A DNA stretch of 64,000 bases from Coenobita brevimanus (Eukaryota > Arthropoda > Malacostraca > Decapoda > Coenobitidae), in the NCBI GenBank assembly GCA_032717465.1, contig JAVRFU010003718.1:1426791-1490790 (forward strand), read 5' to 3'. The notes under the pieces are model-generated. The model had not been told where the DNA came from. It saw only the letters and a program-made list of their open reading frames with translations, and searched no databases. A program made the position numbers and the translations under genes. Positions 20,600 to 30,926 of this stretch are shown here, piece after piece (the first letter of the stretch is position 1; every line of letters starts with the position of its first letter).

Positions 20600-20850
20600 A
20601 ATTCATGAAGCTTTGTTCTGAACTTTGACATTTTAGTGCAACCTCTCCACGTCCACTCCACAAAGGTGAGCAATATTCAAGCTGAGAGAGCACAAGACTA
20701 CTGTAAATTATAGCCAACTGCTCATTAGAGATGTTACAGATTCTGTACAATAATCCATGTTTCTCTGATGTGAGTTTAGCATCTGATCTAATGTGAGGTC
20801 CAACCAAGGTTACTGTTGAGCAAAACATCAAGCATTTCAAGTTTTAGAGA
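20600..20850 (-). pseudogene. LINE reverse transcriptase thumb fragment
   Basis: The minus-strand frame includes HIRSDAKLTSEKHGLLYRI and QLAIIYSSLVLSQLEYCSP, with LGWTSH in the adjoining frame. This is the post-catalytic region of Jockey/CR1-type reverse transcriptases (compare NLSWTAYVKSLAKNAFKKLG near 25090). It is 5' and 3' truncated and frameshifted. Confidence 0.6.
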
Positions 20851-21273
20851 CAGGAATAATAGCTGCACTGAAGGTAATACAGGAATCAGGCAATAACTGT
20901 TTATTAGTGAGCTGGACATAAAGTCAGGCCTCGTTTTCATATTGTTCGCTGTGTGATGAAGTACAATAATAGAAAAATGAACAGAACAATGACAATACTG
21001 TATCAAAATCTGTCTACACGATAACTGTGATGGCCGCTTACGACTACCTGTGTGGACACAGTGACACAAGCAAACCAACAGTCAGACCAAACCAAATCAA
21101 GGTTCTGTCCCTCAATACCCCCCATAATTTTAACAACCTAGAATGGCACCAAGCTTAACCTTGAACCCCAATACCAGACAGGGCAAAAATTTCTAACCTG
21201 ATCAACCTGTGAACAGTCACCACCCAGCATCATGCATGATTTGCTTTGAATTACCTTTGGCACATTCAGCTAT

Positions 21274-21275
<2 letters not shown>
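20851..21275. other. no gene seen
   Basis: AT-rich unique sequence without recognisable coding motifs or repeat family. Confidence 0.4.

Positions 21276-21322
<47 letters not shown>
21276..21322. repeat. (CA)n microsatellite
   Basis: About 23 uninterrupted CA units. Confidence 0.97.
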
Positions 21323-21332
<10 letters not shown>

Positions 21333-21608
21333 CTATTTTTTGAAAGTATCATTAGGCATCAACAGTAAAGGAAAAAATAAGATGAAATCATATGCATGGA
21401 CTAATTACATACAACTTCTTGGTAAACATAAGTCAGGAGGAAGTAAAAAATTTTCAAGGGGGCCAGAGGGGGGGTTGAGAAAATTTGGGGGTATTTCCAG
21501 ACCCACTTGTCCTCATAACCTGGGTTTCAATGTACTCGTCTATGCATTTTCTGTTTCCATGGCAAAACGACCAGACCCAACAACTGTATTGCTCGGGGGG
21601 ACACTGTA

Positions 21609-22136
21609 CAGGCATATCCCACTACACAATCAACCGCACTAGCTACATGAAAGAATTAACACCCTTCCCTGCCTCTCAATGGCCAGTCCCCGGCTATCCA
21701 ATGGGTTTTATCTGATGATATTTTAGACAAATTTTGTGTTTAGGTTGATTTATAAAATGTTTTCAGACTTAGATTATTGTGTTTTAGTCACAGGTGAGGT
21801 GGAAGACACTGTCATTTTTGGGTAGTTTGCTAAGTTCGATTCTTTTCCAGACATTTATGATTATTTTCAGATTTTATTTTTGGGTTTCAGTGAGTTATAT
21901 ACTGCTCTTGGGCTTAGTTTACTTGTTTTAATGCTATTTGGGGGTTTAGGTGAGCTAGAAACTTGTCTGACTCATTTGGGTGGGTTTAGGACTTGGTTGG
22001 GGGGATGGGGATCCCTAGGCTCCCAAACACATCCCTTTACAGTACCTTCTTTGTTATGACGTCCCCGATTAACAATAACCCAACTCAACAATGGGCTTTC
22101 TCAAACACATGCCATCGTTATAATGAGGACAGCCTG
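21609..22136. mobile_element. Tigger-like MITE, copy A of a family
   Basis: The left end CAGGCATATCC follows TA (21607-21608), and the right end reads AGCCTG before TA (22137-22138). The interior carries GTTTAGGTTGATTTATAAA, CAGACTTAGATTA and TCATTTGGGTGGGTTTAGGACTTGG. These blocks recur at 29030-29065/29583-29605 in the same order and, reversed, in 25980-26290. No transposase frame remains. Confidence 0.6.
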
Positions 22137-22193
22137 TATTTCAAAACTGCTAAATTGTGAGCATCAATAACTAATCCATCTTAACAGGGAATA

Positions 22194-22226
22194 TAAAAAA
22201 AAATAAAATAAAATAAAATAAAATAA
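22194..22226. repeat. (AAAAT)n microsatellite
   Basis: A short A-rich pentanucleotide run, TAAAATAAAATAAAATAAAA. Confidence 0.9.
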
Positions 22227-22351
22227 AAACTCAAACCTCGAGAACTGCAGGCAATAGGGACTGGACAAGGACTATGGTACTCAAATCCGCGTCACTCAAA
22301 CAACAATGCATGTTTAATGGTACAATGTGTTCTGACAACTTTCCAAACCTC

Positions 22352-23248
22352 TCACTTTTACCCCTTCATACCACCTTACTCCACATAAATTACCCCCACT
22401 TATACCCACCATCAGGTAAAGCACTGAAGGAGATATAACTATGGTAATTAAGAACATCAGTGGTATTAAAAATGGCATTAACAAAACAGAAGTTGGGCTT
22501 GGATACCCTTGTGTTGTTGATACGTAGCTCCCCGGTACTCTCCTCCCACCCACCAACCCTGATAATGATGCCAAAGTTTCGCCTTCTTTCGTATCATGTG
22601 GCCCTTGGGAGAAACCTTATGCCATATGATTAGATGAAAATTTATGGGTCTGGCAGTTTTAGGGGACAAGATGATATAAAAATGTCTGCTAACCAGGAAA
22701 AATTACTCTTTCATCTGTGTGTTCTTGTGAGTTAGCACTCAGTTTCACATTCTTTGTTTGATATCGCACCTCCCAACACGTTTCAAACTGACTGAGCAGT
22801 TTAGCCATATGCTGTCAGTCCAAAATGTGTTAGGAGGCGCGATATCAAATGAAGAATGTGAAACTGAATGCTATATCACATGAACACGCAGATGAAAGAG
22901 TAATTTTTTCTGGTTAGCACATTTTTGTTCCATTTCGTCCCCTAAAACTGCCAGACCCATAAATTTTCATCTAACCATACGGCTTAACGTCTCTCCCAGT
23001 GGCCACATGATACGAGAGAAGGCGAAACCTTGACAACATCATCAGGGGTAGCTGGTGGGAGAAGCGTACCGGGGTTATGTATGAACAACACAAGGGTACG
23101 CAGACCAACTTGTTTTGTTAATGCTGTTTTTAATACCACTGATGATCTTAATTACAACAGCTATATCTCTCCCAGTGTTTTACCTGATGGTGCATATAAG
23201 TGGCGGTAATTTACATGGCGTAAGGTGGTAAGAAGGGGTAAAAATGAG
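22352..23248. repeat. large imperfect inverted repeat, ~420-bp arms
   Basis: The left arm begins TTTTACCCCTTCATACCACC (22356) and the right arm ends AAGGTGGTAAGAAGGGGTAAAAA (about 23221-23243). Further pairs are GTGGTATTAAAAATGGCATTAACAA with its complement near 23118-23147, and the central CACCTCCCAACACG (22769-22782) with TGTGTTAGGAGGCGC (22827-22841). Spacer is ~40 bases. The inner parts are a repeat also found in direct orientation at 26440-26985. It looks like a foldback or head-to-head pair of a repeat monomer. Confidence 0.8.
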
Positions 23249-23394
23249 TTTTCTTTGTCTAAAGCTCCACATAACGTCCTACAAGCTTCTCAGTCAGCTT
23301 CAGGACAAAGTATAAACTTTCACTGCTGCCAGGTTCGCATCACTTCCTAAGCACAATCTTTAATTTCTCCCGGTCCTACCAAATCGTTCTGGTG

Positions 23395-23512
23395 ATGTTT
23401 TCATTCATGCCACGCATCTTTACCATTACAGTAATGTTTTCATTCATGCCACGCATCTTTACCATTACAGTGATGTTTTCATTCATGCCACGCATCTTTA
23501 TCATTACAGTAA
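23395..23512. repeat. 39-bp tandem repeat, three copies
   Basis: The unit starts ATGTTTTCATTCATGCCACG and ends ATTACAGTA. It begins at 23395, 23434 and 23473 with only one or two substitutions, so the duplication is recent. Confidence 0.92.
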
Positions 23513-23547
23513 ACATACGCTTTACTTAAAGCAGTAGAAGTACATTA

Positions 23548-25610
23548 CCAATTCAATCTCATGGATGTTCCCTGGACCTCCTTTTTCTCCCATGATGAAA
23601 ATTCCACATTGGGCCACATACAGGATTTCATTAAAGTCGGCATGGAAACATACATTCCCCATTATAGTTACAGAAAAAGATGTAATTCTCCTAAATGGTT
23701 TGACCCCAATTGTGCTAGAGTAACAACATAAAACAATACCCTATAACACTTATACAAGGACCAAAACCAAAGAAGCCTTTAACTAAGTGTAAAAATATCA
23801 GAACCCATGCCAAAACTATTATCAATCTTTCTAAATCAAACTTTCTATGTAGACAAGCTAACAAACTACTAAACAATCCAAATGATGACAAAATATTCTG
23901 GTCAACCCTTAATTCATTCAAAACTAACTTCATTATCTCCTCTTCCATTCCACCATTACAGTCCCAATGGAAATCTAGTAAGTGACCCACGCAGAAAAGC
24001 CAACCTTCTTGTTGACATTTTTTCACCAAACTCAACCCTAAATTCAGAAAATCATAATATTCCTGTACTTGATTTTGATTCCCCTCAAATACCTCCTTTC
24101 ATGATTCACACCAGACACGTACAAGCCGTATTACAGAATCTATCCGCAGACAAAGCCACTGGTCCAGATGAAATTCCTTCAACAGTACTTAAAAGTTGCT
24201 CCTCAGCATTGGCTCCTGTATGAGCAAAATTTTTCCGCTTATGCATCCGTACCTCAATTTTTCCAGCCCCTTGGAAAGAAGCAAATATCCATCCTGTTCC
24301 TAAAAAGGGGACAACTTCTGATCCATCAAACTATAGACCAACTGCAATAACTTCCATTCTCAGTAAAGTTTTTGAGACACTAATTAACAAACACATAGTC
24401 AAGTATCTAGAAATCAATAAATTGATCAATGATCGGCAGTATGGATTTAGACAGGAACGTTCAACTGTAGATATTTTTTGTCTTCTTACCCATCAGATTA
24501 ACAAAACAATAGACCAACATGGTGAAACACACACAATAGCACTTGATATTTCAAAAGCATTTGACAGAGTATTGCACCAGGCCTTATTGTCTAAGATGTC
24601 ACACTATGGCCTTGCATCACTGGTTCCTCTATTTTCTTATTACCTTCATAGCAGAAAAATACGGGTCATGGTACAGGGAATTTATTCTCATTTTAATTTC
24701 ATAAATGCTGGCGTACCTCAGGAATCAGTTTTGGCTCCAACCCTCTTTCTCACACATATAAATGACCTCCTATCTGTCACGCACAACCCAATACACTCTT
24801 ATGCTGATGACTCGACCCTTCATAGTTCTTTCACATTTAATACCTCCTTTACACAATTTGATATTGTAAATTCCCAAATAAACACAGCATTTTCTCTGTA
24901 CCAGGTTCTTTCTAAAATTAATCAATGGAGACAAAAAAATCTGGTCTCATTTAATGCTCAGAAAACTAAATACATTAATTTCTCCAACAGAAAGAATCCC
25001 TAAGACTCTCACATAATTTTAAATGATGTCAGTATTCCCATATCCACTACAATTGATATCATAGGTGTTACTCTAAACCCCAACCTAAGCTGGACAGCTT
25101 ATGTTAAATCCCTTGCTAAAAATGCTTTTAAAAAACTGGGACTTATGTACAGAGTTCGTGAGTTCTTCACTGACGACCAGATGGCCACAATATACAAAAG
25201 TCATGTACGTTTTCAGATCGAATACTGTTCACCACTGTGAAGTGGATGTGGTGCGGCTGCATTAAGGCAGTTGGACAAAATTCAAAATAAAGCCATTAGA
25301 TTAATCAATAATCCTGCCATAACGCAGGAACTTCCTCCGTTATCAGTACGCAGAGATGTTGCTCCTTCAGCACTATTTTATCGATATTTTTACCGTAAGT
25401 GCTCTAACGAACCGGCTTCAATTGTGCCTCCCCTTCACATTTTCTCCCGAAATACTCGGGCAGCTGGAAGCGCCCATGAACTCACACTCTTCTCCTGCCA
25501 AAAAATTTCCCACTTTTTATCATCGTGTTCCTTAAGCCATACCTATGATTGTCTTGAAGTACCTAAACTCAAAGATGGTTTTCGTTTCCCAACTGGATGT
25601 TGGGTTAGAT
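23548..25610 (+). mobile_element. LINE 'N', Jockey-type retrotransposon, broken ORF2
   Basis: From the EN-RT linker (DVPWTSFFSHDENS, then GMETYIPHYSYRKR) through RT to the C-terminus. RT blocks include KATGPDEIPSTVLKSC near 24150, the 193-aa frame 24422-25003 and a C-terminal ALFYRYFYRKCSNEPAS near 25370. Stops near 23733, 24222 and 25002 and a TGA near 25239 show that it is dead. It is related to LINE J (both have SYADDSTLH) but clearly distinct. The endonuclease is missing and no tail could be found. Confidence 0.8.
24422..25003 (+). pseudogene. LINE N reverse transcriptase core (193 aa)
   Basis: Blocks in order: QYGFRQERSTVDIF, IALDISKAFDRVLHQALL (catalytic Asp), NAGVPQESVLAPTLFLTHIND, IHSYADDSTLHSSF (catalytic YADD), WRQKNLVSFNAQKTKYINFS. 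In GVPQESVL the usual Gly after Gln is Glu, a likely inactivating change. The frame is closed on both sides by stops while homology continues. Confidence 0.8.
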
Positions 25611-25866
25611 TAGGATAGGTTAGGTTTGATTAAATTATTAGGTACGGTTAAGCTGGGTTTGGTTAGGACAGGCCCTTTCGCCGTAACCCTGACGAGTCAA
25701 ACGATTTGACACGTGGAACATAGTTAAAAACAATGGGGAAACAGATTTCCCATGAAACATTTATTTATCACCCAGAAGTAATCAGAAAAATATAACATAC
25801 TATCAGGAAGAAGAGCGAAGAATGTGGAACAGAACGCTAACTTACAAGAACACAGGGATAGGAGTA
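25611..25866. other. no gene; degenerate TTAGG-like words
   Basis: GGGTTAGATTAGGATAGGTTAGGTTTG near 25603-25630 contains scattered TTAGG words but no ordered array. The part near 25800-25850 (GAAGAATGTGGAAC ... AACTTACAAGAACACA) is a stray piece of the repeat at 26440-26985. Confidence 0.45.
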
Positions 25867-26419
25867 CTGGTATACCCCAGTTTAACAATGCAATTGGTTA
25901 GATAAAAACCCATCGTTATGCGGGGTATCATATATATATCGGGGTAGATTTAACATGTAAAGTTATGGGATGCATCTTTTGAGCTTTAGGTTTCCCCCCA
26001 ACCAAGTCCAAAACCTACCCAAATGAGCCCAAAAACAAGTTTAAAGCCAATCTAAATGGCCTAACAGCTGTAAAAGAAGCTAACCCAAGCCTAACACCTG
26101 TAAAAGAAGCTAACCCAAGCCTAACACCTGTAAATAACTCACTAAAACCAACAAAATCTGAAAATTGTCAAATATGTCTGGAAAAAATTAAACTTAGTAA
26201 ACTGTACCCCAAAATGACAATGTTCACCTCACCTATGGCTAAAACACATTAACCTCAGTCTAAAAACAGTTTATAAATCAACCTAAATACACAATTTTAG
26301 TCTAAAATATCAAAATTGGTAAAAAAAAATCAAAACCCATCGTTAAACCAGGGTTTGGCCATCGTTAGGCTGGGTATGGTGGTATTTCCACCCCCACCAT
26401 TAAACTAGGGTATTGCATC
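25867..26419. mobile_element. Tigger-like MITE, copy B (reverse orientation)
   Basis: Bounded by TA at 25865-25866 and 26420-26421. The left end reads CTGGTATACCCCAGTTTAACAATG, and the right end on the minus strand carries AATACCCTAGTTTAATGG. Internal blocks (AAACACATTAACCTCAGTC, CAAGTCCAAAACCTACCCAAATGAG) are reverse complements of those in copies A and C. It includes a short direct duplication, AAGCTAACCCAAGCCTAACACCTG twice at 26078-26130. Confidence 0.6.
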
Positions 26420-26439
26420 TAGGGGTATCATACAGTATA

Positions 26440-26985
26440 TCCAGGTATTACTGCAAGTTTTTTTTCCTGAATAGCAAACATTTTGTTCAGTTTTGTCCCC
26501 TAAAACAGCGAAACTCATGTGACTGTGGGGTAAAAACCCATGTGATTGTGGGGTAAAATCAGTGAGACACAAGATAGGACTTGAGAGCTGTATGCTCAGT
26601 CAGTCCGAAACGTGTTGGGAGGCACGAAATTGACCGAAAAATGTGGAACTGAACACTAACTTACGAGAACACATGGATGAATGAGCAATTTTTTCTCTAA
26701 GTAGCAAACATTTCATTCCATTTCGTCCCTTAAAACTGCAAAACCCATTATGAGTGTGGGGAAGAACTAGGTGTAGCACAAGAAAGGACTGATAACAATA
26801 GGCCCTGTTGGTCCAAAAATGTGTTAGGCAGCATGAAATCAAACGAAGAATGTGGAACTGAACCCCAACATACGAGAACACATATTTTTGTTTCTCTTTT
26901 TTCTGATTAGGGTACATTTTCATTCCATTTTGTTCCCTGAAATTGCGGAACCCATAAATTTTCTTCTAACCATACAGCCTTGAGT
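26440..26985. repeat. tandem/dispersed ~205-231-bp repeat, two and a half copies
   Basis: The unit includes AGCAAACATTTCATTCCATTTCGTCCC, then GTGTTAGGCAGCATGAAAT and AACTTACGAGAACACATGGATGA. Equivalent positions fall at 26472, 26703 and about 26912. The same unit forms the core of the inverted repeat at 22352-23248. Confidence 0.7.
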
Positions 26986-27022
26986 GTGCCCAGGAAGCAA
27001 GTTTTCGTTCTGTATCCTTATA

Positions 27023-27543
27023 CAGGTAGGTCCTGAAATTACTAGCTAATTTGGAGCAAGGATTTTGCTCGTTAGCCGAATTCTCGTTAAACGAAGTGGA
27101 GAACTTATGGGAAAAACAGGGTTAGGGTGCAAGGCCTTCAAGTAACCTCCTCCAGCCAAGCACGCTTAGCACTGGGAGAACTAGGGGTTGCAATGGAATG
27201 CTTAGAGTTCATGGTGATACAGTAATCCAGGGCACAGAAAAAAGCACGCTTCTAGACCGATCTTGACTGAAGCTGAAAGAATATTTACGAAGATAAGGCA
27301 GGAGGAGGCTCACAGAGCTAGCGTGCGACTCATTTCTTAGCTAGCAACACCACAGCTATCTGCTGTTTACCTAGCGTGCTAGGTAAACACGGCAGATAGC
27401 TGCACCGCGACCCTCGTATCAATTCTCGTAAGTTGGGACCTGGAGGAATTTTACCTGCTCGTTAAACAGGCGGTGGTGCAAATTTCAAGATATGTATTTG
27501 CGAATTCTCGTTAAGCAGTTGCTTGTTAATCAGGTCTTGCCTG
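27023..27543. mobile_element. Tigger-like MITE with internal hairpin
   Basis: The ends CAGGTAGGTCCTGAAATTAC and, reverse complemented, CAGGCAAGACCTGATTAAC are bounded by TA (27021-27022, 27544-27545). Subterminal GAATTCTCGTTAAACGAAG and GAATTCTCGTTAAGCAG repeat inside each end. The centre has a strong hairpin: AGCTATCTGCTGTTTACCTAGC (27352-27373) against GCTAGGTAAACACGGCAGATAGCT (27376-27399). Confidence 0.7.
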
Positions 27544-27545
27544 TA

Positions 27546-27954
27546 CACCTAACTACCGGGAACCCTCAGCCAGGAACAATGCTTGCCCTATCGTTTCAAA
27601 ACTAACCATAGGTTTTTCTCGAACATATGCTTAATGTGTTTCCCTAGCAAAATTTAACAACCTAACCTAACCTGTCTTACTGGGGCTGCTTGGCTGAGGA
27701 GGACGGCTGTGGTACTGAGACAAATACCCATACAGAACGGTAATATGTACCTAGGTAAGGTACCCAATGTCTAGAGGGTGATGTCATCACACGCAACTTT
27801 CAAATTTCATCACCAGGCCAGGTGACTCGAGCATGAGCTCAAGTTTATCCATGTGTTGACATGACTTGTCTCATTATGCATCTGAACAAAAATGTGTTAC
27901 TCAAGGATTGAGTGTATTTTCACCCATACAAAATTCCCGTAATTTCCTGCTGTA
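27546..27954. other. no gene seen
   Basis: Unique sequence with AACCTAACCTAACC near 27660. No coding or repeat family was recognised. Confidence 0.4.
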
Positions 27955-28195
27955 ATGAGAAGGGGTAGACTGAGATGGTCTGTGCGTGTAGGGAGGTTAA
28001 AGGATGGCAACTGGGTGTCGAAGGTGAGAGGCGTGAGTGTCAGGGTTGGGGTTAAGAGAGGTAAGACTGAAAAGAACCTGGAGTGAGGCTATGGAGTGTG
28101 ACCTCAGGGATGGAGAGGACAGAATAGGGAGACTGCCACTGATCAAGCAGCAAGAAGATCCACCATTAAGTGACCAGGGCTGATGCAAGCATGCA
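27955..28195 (+). pseudogene. possible RTE-type LINE C-terminal fragment
   Basis: The plus strand encodes RRGRLRWSVRVGRLKDGNWVS, then KRGKTEKNLE and, after a stop, a frame with AMECDLRDGEDRIGR. This echoes the 'R.RWFGHV.R...W......GRPKKTW...' tail of RTE-type elements. It is a different family from the copy at 15418. Heavily degraded. Confidence 0.4.
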
Positions 28196-28450
28196 TGTTG
28201 AAGCCTTATGATGTGAAATGTGTGACCTCAGGAATGGGGGACAGAACAGGGAGGCTGCCAATGATCAAGCAGCAAGATGATCCACCATTAAGTGACCAAG
28301 GCTGACGCAAGCATGCAAGTTGAAACCTTACGATACGAAATGTGTGACCTCAGGAATGGGGGACAGAATAGGGAGGTTGCCAAAGATCAAGCAGCCTGCA
28401 GAGCCGGCATTAGGTGACCAAGGCCAACACATGCAAGTGTATTGGAGCCT
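28085..28450. repeat. ~123-bp tandem repeat, three copies
   Basis: GTGTGACCTCAGG starts equivalent units at 28096, 28220 and 28342. Each unit carries ATCAAGCAGCAAGA and AGTGACCA..GCTGA. The array begins inside the LINE-like C-terminal fragment and extends past it. Confidence 0.85.
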
Positions 28451-28884
28451 TTATAAACAAAACAAAATGAAAATCTGGGAATACTAAACCCCCAGCAAAG
28501 GGCACCACAGTCCAGTTAGCCCACTAGACAACCAACGTTGTCCATTTCTGAATTCATGACATCAAACTCTTATGATCGGCTCCCTGTCATAACATTACTC
28601 TTACATAACTAGATACATTAATACAGTATTTGCGCTTTCCTTTTTCTTATCCATCATACAAGACAATTCTCTATTTTCCTAGTATCGGATACCGGTGCCT
28701 GTTTTCTCAGAACAATAAATATGGGAAAATTGTGCATCCCTCTAGATATTCCTACATGTCAAAATCAGTTATGACAGGGAGAAGAAAATCAAAATATAAC
28801 TGTGTGAATCCCTACTGATGTCTCTTTCACTTATTACTATTAAACAGTCATGGAGGATACATTTTGAGGAAATTGGTAGCTATA
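28451..28884. other. no gene seen
   Basis: AT-rich sequence. Short open frames here have no recognisable motif. Confidence 0.4.
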
Positions 28885-29738
28885 CAGTTATATCTCAATA
28901 TACGATACCCAGGCTTAACGCTGGGGGTAGAAAAACCACCATAGCCTGCCTAACGATGGCCAAACCCTGGTTTATTGATGGGTTTTGATTTTTTAAAAAT
29001 TATTTTGATGATATTTTAGGCTAAAAATATGTTTAGGTTGATTTATAAACTGTTTTTAGACTTAGATTAATGTGTTTTTGTCATAGGTGGGGTGATCATT
29101 CTCATTTTGGGGTACAGTTTACTAAGCTTGATTTTTTCCAGACTTATATTTACAGATTTGCTGACTTTATTGGTTGCTTTTTTTTTTTTTTTTTTTTTTT
29201 TTTCCAACTCTGGGCATAGGCTTCACAGCCTGCTATCAAGGCCCACCAGTCCTCCTACATACCATACACCTCTACATGTCATCACTTTGGCGCTAACACC
29301 AACCGTCTATATTGAATACATGCTAGGGCTGTCTCACGCAGGACTGGTGTATTGGTATTAGCGGGGGTATTTTTACGACATGTCGGCGGGTCTTCTGGTA
29401 GATCAGTAAAGCCTGATTTAATGAAATTCAAATTCTTAAACTGTTCCCTGCCCCAGCCGGGATTCGAACCTGGGTCCGTCAGGACTGCAGGCCACCTCTC
29501 TAGTGACTGAACCACCGCCTCCCCCGTTAGGCTTACATTCACTGCCTTGACGGCTGTTAGGCCATTTAGACTGGCTTTAAACTCATTTGGGTGGGTTTTG
29601 GACTTGATTTGGGGGGAAACCCATGGCTGGTAAACGCTCCACATTGCTTTACAAGTTAAAAATCCCCCGATATACGATACACTGCATAACGATGAGGTTT
29701 TACCTAACCATTTATATCGTTAAACCAGGGTATGCCTG
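28885..29738. mobile_element. Tigger-like MITE, copy C, split by a SINE
   Basis: It lies between TA at 28883-28884 and TA at 29739-29740. The right end reverse complemented is CAGGCATACCCTGGTTTAACG, a classic Tigger-style terminus. The left end CAGTTATATCTCAATATACG is more diverged. Internal blocks match copies A and B. The interior is interrupted by the tRNA-derived SINE at 29178-29525. Without it the element is ~500 bp, like the other copies. Confidence 0.7.
29178..29525 (-). mobile_element. tRNA-derived SINE with poly(A) tail
   Basis: Read on the minus strand, it starts GGCGGTGGTTCAGTCACTAG (A-box-like), then GGTTCGAATCC (B box), a ~250-base body, and ends in a 26-base A run (T's at 29178-29203). 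The spacing of the two boxes fits an RNA polymerase III promoter. The body ends AGTCCTCC...TATGCCCAG, a segment also present at 10530-10625. It is inserted in Tigger-like copy C. No convincing target duplication was seen. Confidence 0.8.
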
Positions 29739-29760
29739 TACATGTTATAACCTATATAAC

Positions 29761-29818
29761 ATAATGATCTATCTATCTATCTATTGCCAGACGCCATAAT
29801 CCCGTAAGGGGTGGCCAC
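29761..29818 (-). mobile_element. RTE-like LINE 3' tail
   Basis: (CTAT)n, then TGCCAGACGCC, TAATCCCGTAAGGGGTGGCCAC, the reverse of the RTE 3' end. It stops abruptly and is followed 25 bases later by sequence resembling the RTE 5' end (29843-29905). Confidence 0.75.
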
Positions 29819-29842
29819 TTGACTTTGAGTTACTTATTTTAC

Positions 29843-29905
29843 AGGGAGGGGCACTAACCCTCCACCAACCCACTTGCTGACATGTAGGGAGCACGTATGG
29901 GTTGG
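29843..29905 (-). mobile_element. RTE-like LINE 5' end fragment
   Basis: GGGAGGGGCACTAACCCTCC followed by ACCAACCC is the reverse complement of the 5' region near 15485-15515 of the complete copy. The following GACATGTAGGGAGCACGTATGGG is a weaker match to the extreme 5' end. Together with 29761-29818 it represents both ends of the element with the coding region gone. Confidence 0.55.
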
Positions 29906-30060
29906 TTATATGGTAACCACCCAGCGTTGTAAATGGTTTCTTGGCTTACAGGAAACCATTTGGCTTGTCACTCAATGTAAAGCCACCTGTGAAGGAAAGA
30001 AAAGCAATAAGAAGTGACAGGAAAGATGGGAGAAATAGGAAGAGAGGAGGACAGACACAG
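29906..30060 (+). repeat. interspersed repeat S, copy 2
   Basis: It contains CCACCCAGCGTTGTAAATGG, CCATTTGGCTTGTCACTCAATG and AGTGACAGGAAAGATGGGAG. The last two occur reversed at 56905-56985, so the family is mobile but its class is unknown. Confidence 0.55.
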
Positions 30061-30159
30061 AAAAAGAATGATCTTATAAACAATAGGATACAGTAAATGA
30101 TACGACACATACTCTAACTTGGCCTAACACTGGCATTCCCCCATCTTGACTCCTGTTTT

Positions 30160-30300
30160 TAGAGAGATTAATGCTTGATAATGATGCTAGTTATGAAGAA
30201 GTGCTATAGTGAAAATGTGGGACTGTATTTTCTTTTTCTGCTATGTAAAATAAGCTGCAGAAGGATAATAATTTAGGCCAAGTTAGTGCAAAAGAACGAT
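30160..30300 (+). repeat. interspersed repeat R, copy
   Basis: ATGCTAGTTATGAAGAAGTGCTA ... TTCTGCTATGTAAAATAAGCTGCAG resembles 35658-35740 (ATGCTAGTCACGAAGAAGTACTA ... TTCTGCAACTGAGCTATGTGAAATA). No coding content. Confidence 0.45.
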
Positions 30301-30482
30301 AAAAACTCTTGGTAATACTGTGTGTTGTGGGAACGGCTCAGGCTGCTGGATTGGGCATAATAGTGACAGTAAGGAATTAAATGATAAAAAATTACACTGA
30401 GCTATACCCTCAACACACAAGCAATTATTCTGCAAAAAGGAAAGTAGTGAATTATATACATGCAGCATTATATATATAACTA

Positions 30483-30870
30483 TGTCTATCTATCTACAGT
30501 CATATGGCTCAATCCTGTAAGGGGTGGTCACAAACAAATCATCTCCATGTCACCCTGTCCCCTACCATTTCACTGCCCTGCCCCAGCTTACATCTCCTCA
30601 TATACTTCTCCACTCCATCATTCATCTCATGCTAGGTCTCCTCCTCTATCATATACCTCTCCACACCATCCCTCCACATCATTCTAGGTCTCCCTCCTCT
30701 CATATACTTCTCCACTCCATCCCTCCATCTCATCCTGAGTCACCCTCTCTCTCTTATATCTCTCCACTCCATCCCTTCATCTCATCCTAGGTCTCCCCTT
30801 CTCTCATACTGTATATCTCTCCATCTCTCCAACTCACCCTCAGTCTTCCTCTCCCTCTTCCCACCTCTAC
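30483..30870 (-). mobile_element. RTE-like LINE 3' tail with expanded internal repeat
   Basis: It starts with CTATCTATCTA, then the reversed RTE 3' end (AATCCTGTAAGGGGTGGTCAC). The following CCACTCCATC...CTCATCCTAGGTCTCC segment, present once in other copies, is repeated about five times at ~52-bp spacing between 30600 and 30830. Confidence 0.75.
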
Positions 30871-30926
30871 CACCGTCTATTAAAAGGAACGACATCATAC
30901 ATAAAATATTATACGAGAATACTTAC

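Noticed and set aside
25603..25670. Interstitial telomere array (TTAGG)n
   Set aside because: Words are scattered and irregular, and there is no run of consecutive units.
29450..29522. Functional tRNA gene
   Set aside because: It has tRNA-like A and B boxes, but it continues into a SINE body with a poly(A) tail and the acceptor stem does not pair well.
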